15,502 nucleotides of DNA from an uncultured Oscillospiraceae bacterium (GCA_900540595.1 UQGL01000043.1:1-15502), one strand, 5' to 3'; counted from the stretch's first letter, positions 7,708-14,724 are shown. Notes: generated from the letters alone by a model not told the origin. Translations and numbers: made by a program.

Positions 7708-8658
7708 TTACTGCACATCGGCCCAGGTGGTCAGCTCGCCGGTGTAGACGCCCCTGATCTGGTCAACGGTCAGATCCTCGGTGGTGTTGGCGGGGTTGAC
7801 GACGACTGCGATGCCGTCCAGTGCCAGAACGGTAGCCTTGGCACCGCCCTCGACCTCGGAGTCCTTCAGCTCACGGCTGGCCATGCCGATGGTGTAGGTG
7901 CCGTCCAGCGCGCCGGAAACACCGGTGGTGGAGTCGGTGGTGAGCAGCTCAAGCTCAGCGTTGGGGTTGACGGTCTTGTAGGCCTCAATCAGCTTCTCCA
8001 TCAGCGGCGAGACGGAGGAGGAGCCGCCGACGGTGATCTTGCCGGCAGGCTGGGCGGAGGTGAAGTCCGCGCCGTCCTCGCCGATGTAGCCCTTATCGGT
8101 GGCAAGCGCCTGACCGTCCTTGCTCAGGCAGTAGGCGATGAAGTCCACGGCCACAGGGTCGGTGGCATCGCCGTTGGTAACGATATTGAACGGACGGGCC
8201 AGCACATAGCTGCCGTCCTTGACGGTCTCGGCGGAGGCGGCCACACCGCCGACCGTGACGGCCTTGACGGTGTCGTTCAGAGAGCCAAGGCTGATGTAGC
8301 CGATGGCGGTCTCATCGTTGGCAACAGCGGTCATGACGCCGTTGGTGCTGGACTGGATGGCGGCGGCCTCGGTGGTGTTATCGACCTTCTTGCCGTCAGC
8401 GTTCTTCTCCTCAACGCCGGTCAGCTCAATGAAGGCACCGCGGGTGCCGGAGCCGTCCTCACGGGAGATGACCGTGATGTCCTGATCGGTGTCAAAGTCA
8501 CCGGCGGGGGCAGCCTCCGCCGGGGCGGCCTCGCTGGAGGCGGTGCTCTCAACAGGAGCAGCCGAGGAAGCGGCGGCGGAATCAGAGGAACCGCAGGCGG
8601 CAAGGCTCAGGGCCAGGGCAGCGGCGGTAACGGCAGCAATAGCAGATTTGCGTTTCAT
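7708..8658 (-). CDS. pstS: Phosphate-binding lipoprotein PstS, with halves in permuted order
   Basis: PstS is the extracellular phosphate-binding lipoprotein of the Pst importer. The 316-aa product has a lipoprotein signal peptide ending in LAAC (lipid-anchored Cys22), then a Ser/Ala/Glu/Pro-rich linker (about 23-53). Unusually, the module with the phosphate-contact motif SREDGSGTRGAF (about 60-192) comes first. The module with GGSSSVSPLMEKL, TTDSTTG and IGMASRELK (about 207-316) comes second. In standard PstS the order is the reverse. All expected phosphate-contact motifs are still present. The ATG at 8658 follows GGGAG, and the frame extension upstream to 8961 runs through the promoter and is not coding. 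It is the first gene of the pst operon and lies behind a Pho-box promoter. Confidence 0.95.
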   Translation of the reverse strand: MKRKSAIAAVTAAALALSLAACGSSDSAAASSAAPVESTASSEAAPAEAAPAGDFDTDQDITVISREDGSGTRGAFIELTGVEEKNADGKKVDNTTEAAAIQSSTNGVMTAVANDETAIGYISLGSLNDTVKAVTVGGVAASAETVKDGSYVLARPFNIVTNGDATDPVAVDFIAYCLSKDGQALATDKGYIGEDGADFTSAQPAGKITVGGSSSVSPLMEKLIEAYKTVNPNAELELLTTDSTTGVSGALDGTYTIGMASRELKDSEVEGGAKATVLALDGIAVVVNPANTTEDLTVDQIRGVYTGELTTWADVQ

Positions 8659-8736
8659 GTGTGTGTACTCTCCCTTTTCACCAAATTTATGTGGTATAGT
8701 TTGTGCATTTCGCAGTGCTTCACCGGAAGCAAAGCC

Positions 8737-8802
8737 ATTGTACCGCATTTCCGTGCAGGTATCGACCATGGTGCGGTACAATCGCGGTAAAGCTTTTGCA
8801 AA
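8737..8802 (-). promoter_or_regulatory. Pho-box promoter of the pst operon
   Basis: Reading the minus strand, TTTGCA (8802-8797), TTTACC (8791-8786) and TGTACC (8780-8775) recur at exact 11-bp steps, resembling the TTTACA/TTAACA direct repeats bound by PhoP in Firmicutes. A -10 box TACAAT (8742-8737) follows after a 32-nt gap, and no good -35 is present, as expected for an activator-dependent promoter. This gives a 5' UTR of about 70 nt before pstS. Further upstream, TTTGCA (8853-8848) and TTTACA (8842-8837) form another 11-bp pair. The hexamers are degenerate, but the spacing matches that of the divergent promoter. Confidence 0.65.
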
Positions 8803-8903
8803 GATGTCCCCGGTTTTGTGTGAGAACGGTAAAGTTTGTAAAGAATATGCAAAAACAGCGGGGGTGAGGGATGGGATACGGCGGCAGGTTTGCGGCAAGG
8901 ATT

Positions 8904-8933
8904 GTAGGGGGCGGCGTCCCCGACGCCCCGCAG
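8904..8933 (+). repeat. GTAG-footed single hairpin repeat (intergenic cluster)
   Basis: This is a 29-of-30 match to 5749-5778, differing only in the loop (CCC instead of CTC). The stem is GGCGTC/GACGCC with a bulged C. It is the first member of a repeat cluster (8904-9195) lying between the two Pho-box promoters. Confidence 0.75.
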
Positions 8934-8979
8934 TGGGGGGGCAGGATTTTCCCCTGCGCACGGATTTTTAAGTGGGGTT

Positions 8980-9005
8980 GTAGGGCGGCCAGCCCTCTGG
9001 CCGCC
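8980..9005 (+). repeat. GTAG-footed hairpin repeat, GGCGGCCAG type
   Basis: GTAG (8980-8983) is followed directly by GGCGGCCAG, a 4-nt loop CCCT, and CTGGCCGCC, a perfect 9-bp stem. This is a different stem sequence from the other family members, but with the same GTAG foot. Confidence 0.7.
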
Positions 9006-9028
9006 GTGGCCGTTTGCGGCGGCGGGAA

Positions 9029-9118
9029 GTGCCCGGGAGGGATGAATCCCTCCCCTACGGATGAACCGTTGACAGCAGTTTAACGGCAGGTAGCGGAGGG
9101 GTCAAGACCCCTCCCTAC
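9029..9118. repeat. Palindrome pair with CTAC and GTAG feet (GGGAGGGAT and GGAGGGGTC types)
   Basis: The near-palindrome GGGAGGGATGAATCCCTCCC (9035-9054) is followed by CTAC (9055-9058). After 31 nt comes GTAG (9090-9093), then GGAGGGGTC/GACCCCTCC with a 2-nt centre (9095-9114), then CTAC (9115-9118). Bases 9029-9084 recur at 15447-15502 with a single mismatch, so the repeat extends beyond the hairpin into the spacer. Confidence 0.75.
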
Positions 9119-9171
9119 GATGTAACATACAGGGGGGCACAAAGCGAAACCGGGAGCTGACGCAAGGCTGC

Positions 9172-9195
9172 GGGCCGGGCATGCCCGGCCCCTAC
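9172..9195 (-). repeat. Solo half of the BIME-like element
   Basis: The perfect palindrome GGGCCGGGCATGCCCGGCCC (9172-9191) followed by CTAC is identical to the right halves of the copies at 5711, 11414 and 13664, but here no matching left half is present. This is the last repeat before the cotransporter promoter. The rest of the gap (9119-9171, 9196-9246) shows nothing I can name. Confidence 0.75.
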
Positions 9196-9246
9196 AACTG
9201 CGGCGAACAAAAAAATCCCGGTGCACACTTGCCTCTCTCCTGCGGC

Positions 9247-9312
9247 TTTACACAAATTTTACATAACATTTACTTTGCCGTGGTGGTGTGCTTTGTGCGC
9301 ATACATTATAAT
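9247..9312 (+). promoter_or_regulatory. Pho-box promoter of the Na+/phosphate cotransporter gene
   Basis: Three direct hexamers, TTTACA (9247-9252), TTTACA (9258-9263) and TTTACT (9269-9274), repeat at exact 11-bp steps, a near-ideal Firmicute PhoP binding site. A perfect -10 TATAAT (9307-9312) follows after a 32-nt gap with no recognisable -35. The expected transcription start is about 43 nt before the ATG. The gap length is the same as in the divergent pst promoter, which suggests the same activator geometry. Confidence 0.8.
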
Positions 9313-9361
9313 AGAAAGCGGTATAGTGAAAACAAAACAGAGAATGGATGTGTAACACCGG

Positions 9362-11155
9362 ATGACCATATTTAATGTGTTCACCCTGATGGGCGGCATT
9401 GCCATGTTCCTGTATGGCATGGACCTGATGGGGAAAGCGCTGGAGCAGACAGCCGGCAGTAAGCTGCAGGGCATTCTGTCCACCATGACCAGCAGCCCCA
9501 TCCGCGGCCTGCTGCTCGGCATGGCCGTCACCGCCGTCATTCAGTCCAGCGGCGCCACCACCGTTATGGCGGTCGGCTTCGTCAACTCGGGTCTGATGGA
9601 GCTGCATCAGGCCATCAGCGTGATCATGGGCGCGAATGTCGGCACCACCGTCACCGGCTGGCTGCTGTCGCTGTCCGGCCTCGAGGGTGACAGCTTCATC
9701 ACCCAGATGATGAACCCCAATGCCTGGAGCCCGATCCTCGGCTTTATCGGCATCTGGATGTATATGATCGGCAAGGACCGCAAGCGCGGCGTTGGTAAAA
9801 TTATGCTGGGCTTCGCCATTTTGATGGCCGGCATGAACACGATGTCCCATGCCATGTCCCCGCTGGCCGACGAGCCGTGGTTCATGGAGCTGTTCCTCAG
9901 CTTCAAAAATCCCATCCTCGGCGTTATCGCGGGTGCGGTGCTGACGGCTGTTTTGCAGTCCTCGTCCGCATCGGTCGGTATCCTGCAGGCACTGACCAGC
10001 ACCGGCGCCGTGACCTACGCGGCCGCCGTGCCCATCATCATGGGCCAGAACATCGGCACCACCGTCACGGCGCTGATCTCCTCCGCCGGTGCCAACAAGA
10101 ACGCCAAGCGCACCGCTTTTGTCCATCTGTATTTCAACCTGATCGGCACCATCATCTTCCTGTGCGGGTTCTACGGCCTGAACGCGCTGATCAGGTTCAG
10201 CTTCTTTGCCGACACGGCCAACACCTTCGGCATTGCCATCGTCCACACAATCTTTAATGTCGTGACGACCGCGATCCTGCTGCCGTTCAACCGTGTGCTC
10301 GAGAAGCTTGCCATCCTGACCGTGCCCGATTCCCCCGCCGACAAAAAGCAGGAGAACACTCTGCTGGACGACCGTCTGCTCACCACCCCCTCTGTGGCCG
10401 TGGGCCGCGCCATGCTGACCGGCAGCGATATGGCGGAAATCTGCCGCACCGCGCTTTTGCAGGCCATGTCCACCACCCGCGTCTGGAACGATGCCATTGC
10501 GGACGAAGTCCTGCGCAAAGAGGACGCCGTTGACCATTATGAGGACGTGCTGGGCACCTACCTTGTCAAGCTGAGCGCCAAGCATCTCTCAGTGGATGAC
10601 AACCGCACCGTCAACACGCTGCTGCACACGATCGGCGATTTTGAGCGCGTCTCCGACCATGCCGTCAACCTGATCAAGACAGCCGAGGAGATCCGCGACA
10701 AGTCGATCAAATTCAGTGACGAGGCCCTTGGCGACCTAAGCGTGCTTGAGGCCGCCGTGCAGGACATCGTGAACCGCACGGTCGATGCCTTCCAGAAGGG
10801 CGACACCTACGCCGCCAAAAAGATCGAGCCGCTGGAGCAGGTCGTGGACGGTCTTGTGCGCGAGGTCAAGAGCCGCCATATCGCCCGCCTGCAGGCCGGT
10901 GCCTGCACGATCGAGTACGGCTTTGTGCTGGACGATCTGCTGACCAACTATGAGCGCATCGCCGACCACTGCTCGAACATTGCCGTTGCGATGATCGAGG
11001 TCGCCGCCGATAAGTTTGACACCCACGAATACCTCAACACCGTCAAGCACGGTGATGATGTCAAATTTGAGCGCCGGTACGAGAAATACCGTGGCCGCTA
11101 CACCTTCCCGCCGGAGGCGTACTCCGAGCCTGCGGAGAATCAGGCTGAAGGCTGA
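9362..11155 (+). CDS. Na+/phosphate cotransporter with C-terminal PhoU domain (NptA/Na_Pi_cotrans family)
   Basis: This membrane protein couples phosphate uptake to Na+ entry. The 597-aa product has two inverted-type Na/Pi cotransport modules. Each contains a QSS motif (QSSG at 61-64, QSSS at 199-202) and a G-x-N-x-GTT motif (GANVGTT at 90-96, GQNIGTT at 228-234), among roughly eight hydrophobic segments. The cytoplasmic C-terminal part (about 350-560) is PhoU-like, with DFERVSDHAVNL and NYERIADHCSNI, the metal-binding signatures. The ATG at 9362 fits the family N-terminus, but the ribosome site is poor (GGATG-like only), so translation may be weak. The gene runs divergently from the pst operon, is preceded by a strong Pho box and is followed 305 nt later by the phoP-phoR pair. 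No terminator is evident after it. Confidence 0.94.
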   Translation: MTIFNVFTLMGGIAMFLYGMDLMGKALEQTAGSKLQGILSTMTSSPIRGLLLGMAVTAVIQSSGATTVMAVGFVNSGLMELHQAISVIMGANVGTTVTGWLLSLSGLEGDSFITQMMNPNAWSPILGFIGIWMYMIGKDRKRGVGKIMLGFAILMAGMNTMSHAMSPLADEPWFMELFLSFKNPILGVIAGAVLTAVLQSSSASVGILQALTSTGAVTYAAAVPIIMGQNIGTTVTALISSAGANKNAKRTAFVHLYFNLIGTIIFLCGFYGLNALIRFSFFADTANTFGIAIVHTIFNVVTTAILLPFNRVLEKLAILTVPDSPADKKQENTLLDDRLLTTPSVAVGRAMLTGSDMAEICRTALLQAMSTTRVWNDAIADEVLRKEDAVDHYEDVLGTYLVKLSAKHLSVDDNRTVNTLLHTIGDFERVSDHAVNLIKTAEEIRDKSIKFSDEALGDLSVLEAAVQDIVNRTVDAFQKGDTYAAKKIEPLEQVVDGLVREVKSRHIARLQAGACTIEYGFVLDDLLTNYERIADHCSNIAVAMIEVAADKFDTHEYLNTVKHGDDVKFERRYEKYRGRYTFPPEAYSEPAENQAEG

Positions 11156-11341
11156 AAGCCTTTCCCCGAGGGGCCGGACGAGGGGCGACCTTCCGGCTTC
11201 AACCCGTAAACGGGCGGCCACGATAACGTCGCCCTCATCAGTCCGCTTCGCGGACAGCTTCAGTCTCCGCGCTAAGAGCCGCCTGCGGCGGTTGCGCTCC
11301 GACACGCGCCTGCGGGCGCAGCCCCTCAGGGGAAGCCTTTT
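11156..11341. repeat. Composite hairpin-rich intergenic element
   Basis: The ends are imperfect inverted copies: AAGCCTTTCCCCGAGGGG at the left and CCCCTCAGGGGAAGCCTTTT (11322-11341) at the right. Inside are an inverted pair GAGGGGCGAC (11180-11189) / GTCGCCCTC (11228-11236) and small hairpins: CCCGT/ACGGG, GTCCGC/GCGGAC and GCGCC/GGGCGC. No gene is visible. Together with the BIME-like copy that follows, it fills the 305-base gap 11156-11460. It has the style of the element at 3911-4042 but is not the same sequence. Confidence 0.5.
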
Positions 11342-11342
11342 T

Positions 11343-11437
11343 GTAGGGGCGGGGCATGCCCCGCCCGCAACAGAAAAGCAGCCGCCCGTTATCGGACGGC
11401 CACGCAAAGCCGCGGGCCGGGCATGCCCGGCCCCTAC
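11343..11437. repeat. BIME-like paired palindrome, copy D (before phoP)
   Basis: GTAG is followed by GGGCGGGGCATGCCCCGCCC (11347-11366), a 47-nt spacer, GGGCCGGGCATGCCCGGCCC (11414-11433) and CTAC. At 95 bp it is 9 bp longer than the other three full units, all of it in the spacer. The spacer begins GCAACAGAAAAGC, like copy E. It ends 23 nt before the phoP start codon. Confidence 0.85.
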
Positions 11438-11460
11438 GTTTATAGTAAGGGGTATTTACT

Positions 11461-12153
11461 ATGATCTACATTGTCGAAGACGATTCCAGCATCCGTGAGC
11501 TGGAGCAATACGCGCTGCAGTCCAACGGCTATGACGCCCGCGGCTGCGAGGACGCCGCCAGCTTCTGGGCTGCCGTGCGCGAGACCCGGCCCGAGCTGGT
11601 CATTCTGGATGTGATGCTGCCCGATGAGGACGGCTACCAGATCCTGAACAAGCTGCGCGCCGACCCCGCCTGCGCACACCTGCCGGTCATTATGGTCACG
11701 GCCAAGACCAGCGAAATTGATGTCGTCAAGGGTCTGGACCACGGCGCGGACGACTACCTCTGCAAGCCGTTCGGCATCATGGAGTTTATCTCCCGCGTGC
11801 GGGCCGTGCTGCGCCGCGCTGCGGCAGCCGCCCCCGCGCCGGCTGCGTCCACCCTGCATTTCGGTGAGATCGTGCTGGACGATGTGGCCCGCACGGTCCG
11901 TGTGGGCGGCACACCCGTTGAGCTGACCTACAAGGAATACTCGCTGCTGCATCTGTTTTTGGAGCACCCCGAGGAGGTGCTGGCCCGCGAGCGCATCATG
12001 AAGGAGGTCTGGGACACCGATGATCTGCTCGAATCCCGCACCATCGACATGCACGTCCGCACGCTGCGCCAGAAGCTCGGCGCGGCGGGCGAGGCCATCC
12101 GCACCGTGCGCAAGGTGGGCTACAAGCTCAGCACGGAGGGCAGCGATGACTGA
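11461..12153 (+). CDS. phoP: PhoP/PhoB-type OmpR-family response regulator
   Basis: This is a DNA-binding response regulator likely to activate the two Pho-box promoters in the window. The 230-aa product has a receiver domain (1-115) with acidic pocket D7-D8, phospho-acceptor D50 (VILDVMLP), T80 and K102 (CKPF). An Ala/Pro linker (about 118-128) leads to a winged-helix Trans_reg_C domain (about 130-226) containing ELTYKEYSLL and RTVRKVGYKL. The ATG at 11461 follows AAGGGG (11447-11452). It overlaps phoR by 8 nt. The assignment to phosphate control rests on neighbours and on the partner kinase, because OmpR-family proteins are alike in sequence. phoP is the Gram-positive name; phoB would be the Gram-negative equivalent. 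No convincing promoter is seen directly upstream, so it may be read from the cotransporter transcript. Confidence 0.9.
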   Translation: MIYIVEDDSSIRELEQYALQSNGYDARGCEDAASFWAAVRETRPELVILDVMLPDEDGYQILNKLRADPACAHLPVIMVTAKTSEIDVVKGLDHGADDYLCKPFGIMEFISRVRAVLRRAAAAAPAPAASTLHFGEIVLDDVARTVRVGGTPVELTYKEYSLLHLFLEHPEEVLARERIMKEVWDTDDLLESRTIDMHVRTLRQKLGAAGEAIRTVRKVGYKLSTEGSDD

Positions 12154-13597
12154 CGAAAACACCCAAAAGCAGCCGATGAGCATGACCCGCCGCTACCGCC
12201 GCGGCCTGATCCTGACCGGCGTGCTCTGCGTGCTGGCGATGCTGACCGCCGCCACGCTGCTGTTCCAGCGCAGCTATGTGGAGCGGGTGGACAGCTACAT
12301 TGCCCAGATCTGCGACGGATACGCCGCCGCCTACAAGGCGCAGGACACCCACGATGCCATGTCCTTTGCAGCCATGCTGCCGGAGGAGAGCGCCCGCACC
12401 CTGCGCTTTACGCTGATCGATGCGGACGGCACCGTGCTTTTTGACAGCAAGACCTCAGCGCTTGTCTACGATAGTACCAATACGCTCCATGCCGTCATGG
12501 ACTCCAACCTGCCCAACCACGCCGCCCGGCCGGAGTTCCGCCGGGCGATGGAGAAGGGTAGCGCCAGCGTGACCCGCGAGAGCGAGACGATGCAGACCGA
12601 GACCCACTACTACGCGCTGCGCATCGACACGCCTGACGGGACGCAGGTGCTGCGCGTGGGCGAGGACATTGCGAACATCTGGGGCCTGAGCGCCGACACG
12701 CTGCCGCTGCTCTGCGCGGCAGTCGTGCTGATCCTGCTGGCGGCCACGCTGTTCAGTTGGTGGCTGACCCGCCGCATGGTGCAGCCCATCAACCATCTGG
12801 CCGAGCATCTCGACACGATCGAGGCCGATGTGCCGTATGAAGAATTGATTCCGCTGGCGCGGACGATCCAGACCGACCGCAAGCTGCGCGAGGACAACGA
12901 AACGATGCGCCGCGAGTTCACCGCCAATGTCAGCCACGAGCTAAAGACCCCGCTGACAAGCATCTCCGGCTATGCGGAGCTGATCGAGACCGGCATGGCC
13001 AAGACCGAGGACATCCCGACCTTTGCCGCCCGCATCCACAAGGAGGCGCAGCGGATGATCGCGCTTGTCAGCGACATTCTGCAGCTGAGCGAGCTGGACA
13101 GCAATCAGGCCAGCCGCACCCGCGAGGCAGCGGCCGAGGCTGTGCCGGTGGATCTGGCCGCCCTTGTCAAGGAGACCGCCCAGAACATGACGGTCAACGC
13201 CCGCCGCGCCTATGTGACGCTGCAGTATGACGCCCGGCCCGCCACGGTGCAGGGCAGCCGCGACCAGCTGAGCGAGCTGACCCAGAACCTGTGCGACAAC
13301 GCCATACGCTACAACCGCCCGGGCGGCCATGTAGAGCTGCGCTGCGGCGTGGGCAGCGACGGCTGCCCCTACTTTGAGGTCGAGGACAACGGCATCGGCA
13401 TCCCGCAGGACAGCCAGACCCGCGTGTTTGAGCGGTTCTACCGCGTGGACAAGAGCCGCTCCAAGGCGACCGGCGGCACCGGTCTGGGCCTTGCGATCGT
13501 CAAGCACATTGCCCTTTTGCACGATGCGCGCATCGACCTGCAGAGTCAGGTCGGCACCGGGACGACCATACGAGTGACCTTCCCGAAAAATCCATAG
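12146..13597 (+). CDS. phoR: PhoR-type sensor histidine kinase
   Basis: This membrane sensor kinase is the likely partner of the upstream regulator. The 483-aa product has TM1 (about 20-40) and an extracellular sensor (about 41-185) of the PhoR-like kind, with FTLIDADGTVLFDS and HAARPEFRRAM. TM2 (about 186-207) leads through a short linker into HisKA, with the phospho-acceptor H264 in NVSHELKTPL. The ATPase domain carries the N-box (NLCDNAIRYN), G1 (VEDNGIGIP), F-box (FERFYRVDKSRS) and G2 (GGTGLGLAIVKH). The ATG at 12146 overlaps the phoP stop (ATGACTGA) and follows GGAGGG at 12135-12140. A longer frame from 12020 lies inside phoP and is rejected. The cytoplasmic PAS domain found in Bacillus PhoR appears to be missing, since there are only about 55 residues between TM2 and H264. 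Confidence 0.92.
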   Translation: MTDENTQKQPMSMTRRYRRGLILTGVLCVLAMLTAATLLFQRSYVERVDSYIAQICDGYAAAYKAQDTHDAMSFAAMLPEESARTLRFTLIDADGTVLFDSKTSALVYDSTNTLHAVMDSNLPNHAARPEFRRAMEKGSASVTRESETMQTETHYYALRIDTPDGTQVLRVGEDIANIWGLSADTLPLLCAAVVLILLAATLFSWWLTRRMVQPINHLAEHLDTIEADVPYEELIPLARTIQTDRKLREDNETMRREFTANVSHELKTPLTSISGYAELIETGMAKTEDIPTFAARIHKEAQRMIALVSDILQLSELDSNQASRTREAAAEAVPVDLAALVKETAQNMTVNARRAYVTLQYDARPATVQGSRDQLSELTQNLCDNAIRYNRPGGHVELRCGVGSDGCPYFEVEDNGIGIPQDSQTRVFERFYRVDKSRSKATGGTGLGLAIVKHIALLHDARIDLQSQVGTGTTIRVTFPKNP

Positions 13598-13601
13598 AAT
13601 T

Positions 13602-13687
13602 GTAGGGGCCGGACATGTCCGGCCCGCAACAGAAAGGCAAAATCGCACCTGCGGGAAGGCCGCGGGCCGGGCATGCCCGGCCCCTAC
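13602..13687. repeat. BIME-like paired palindrome, copy E (after phoR)
   Basis: This 86-bp unit has GTAG plus GGGCCGGACATGTCCGGCCC (13606-13625), a 38-nt spacer, then GGGCCGGGCATGCCCGGCCC (13664-13683) plus CTAC. It has the same halves as copy A. It begins 4 nt after the phoR stop codon and precedes the terminator. Confidence 0.85.
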
Positions 13688-13704
13688 AAATCACGCACCA
13701 AACA

Positions 13705-13745
13705 AAAAAGCTGCTGTCCCCCATGCCGGGAGACAGCAGCTTTTT
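13705..13745. terminator. Bidirectional terminator between phoR and uppP
   Basis: AAAAAGCTGCTGTC (13705-13718) pairs perfectly with GACAGCAGCTTTTT (13732-13745), a 14-bp stem whose T-run serves either strand. It lies between the convergent phoR and uppP genes, so it should end both transcripts. Confidence 0.9.
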
Positions 13746-13755
13746 ATTTACAATT

Positions 13756-14616
13756 TTACGCCAGCACGAAGCTCTGCAGCGCCCAGATGCCCAGCACAAG
13801 GATGCCGAGCGCGATGCGGTACCAGCCGAACACTGTGAAGGTGTGCTTTTTGACATAATCCATCAGGAAACGGATCGCAAGGATCGAGACGACAAACGCC
13901 ACAATGCAGCCCACCAGCAGCGTGCCGACCTCACCGAGCGTAAAGACGCCGCCCTTGGCAAGGAACTTGACCAGCTTGAGGCCGGAGGCACCCGCCATGA
14001 CCGGGATGGCCAAAAAGAAGGTGAACTGGGACGCGCAGGCGCGGCTCATGCCGCAGAGCAGGCCGCCGATGATGGTCGCGCCGCTGCGGGAGGTGCCGGG
14101 GATCAGCGCCAGCACCTGCCATGCGCCCACAAGGATTGCCTGCTTGTAGGTAATGCGGCTCAGCTTGGTGGTGGTGGGCACACGGGGGCGGCGCTCGATC
14201 AGGATGAACGCAATGCCGTAGACGATCAGCATGATCGCAACGACCACGCTGTTGTAGAGGTGTGCGTCCATCCAGTCATCCAGCAGCAGGCCCAGCACGG
14301 CGGCGGGCAGGCAGGCCACAATGATCTTGCCCCACAGCCGCATGACCGGCCAGCGGATGTGCTTGGCCAGACCGGAGTCGCGGCCGTTATCGCCGCAGAA
14401 GGGCCACAGCTTTTTGAAGTAAAGCACCACGACCGCAAGGATCGCACCCAGCTGGATGACAACGCGGAACATCTCCATAAACTCGGCGCTCAGGCTGAAT
14501 TTCAGCACCTGCTCGGCCAGGATCATGTGGCCGGTGCTGGAGATGGGCAGCCATTCGGTAATGCCCTCGATCACGCCGTAGACGATCGAGCGCAGCATGT
14601 CAAAAAACAATTCCAT
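13756..14616 (-). CDS. uppP: Undecaprenyl-diphosphatase UppP (BacA)
   Basis: This membrane enzyme hydrolyses undecaprenyl diphosphate to undecaprenyl phosphate plus Pi. That recycles the lipid carrier for peptidoglycan and polysaccharide synthesis and gives bacitracin resistance when abundant. The 286-aa product carries both family motifs: EGITEWLPISSTGH (17-30, with the glutamates E17 and E21) and PGTSRSGATI (173-182, with R177). Multiple hydrophobic segments span the rest, and its length is slightly above the 273 aa of E. coli BacA. The ATG at 14616 follows AAGGAGG at good spacing. It is transcribed alone, divergent from the HAD phosphatase. The sugar transferase at 2354 would use the same lipid carrier, but the two genes are distant here. 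Confidence 0.97.
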   Translation of the reverse strand: MELFFDMLRSIVYGVIEGITEWLPISSTGHMILAEQVLKFSLSAEFMEMFRVVIQLGAILAVVVLYFKKLWPFCGDNGRDSGLAKHIRWPVMRLWGKIIVACLPAAVLGLLLDDWMDAHLYNSVVVAIMLIVYGIAFILIERRPRVPTTTKLSRITYKQAILVGAWQVLALIPGTSRSGATIIGGLLCGMSRACASQFTFFLAIPVMAGASGLKLVKFLAKGGVFTLGEVGTLLVGCIVAFVVSILAIRFLMDYVKKHTFTVFGWYRIALGILVLGIWALQSFVLA

Positions 14617-14647
14617 TCAACAAACCCTCCTTGCAATGCTACCTTAT

Positions 14648-14656
14648 ATCATACCA
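14648..14656 (-). promoter_or_regulatory. Candidate extended -10 promoter of uppP
   Basis: On the minus strand TGGTATGAT (14656-14648) is an extended -10 (TGn plus TATGAT) about 32 nt upstream of the uppP start. No clear -35 is visible at the right distance, which is tolerated for extended -10 promoters. Confidence 0.45.
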
Positions 14657-14724
14657 TATTTCGGCAAAATAGGAACAGTTTTTTAAGAATTTACATTTTT
14701 TTCACGGTAAACCGCGCGGGCGTC

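Noticed and set aside
8659..8961. N-terminal extension of PstS
   Set aside because: It would bury the lipoprotein signal peptide and runs through the Pho boxes and the palindromic repeat at 8904.
11441..11446. TATAGT as a -10 box for phoP
   Set aside because: Transcription would begin after the AAGGGG ribosome site, leaving too short a leader. No -35 is present outside the palindrome.
12020..12145. N-terminal extension of PhoR
   Set aside because: It lies wholly inside phoP in another frame. The ATG at 12146 has a GGAGGG site and a typical short cytoplasmic lead before TM1.
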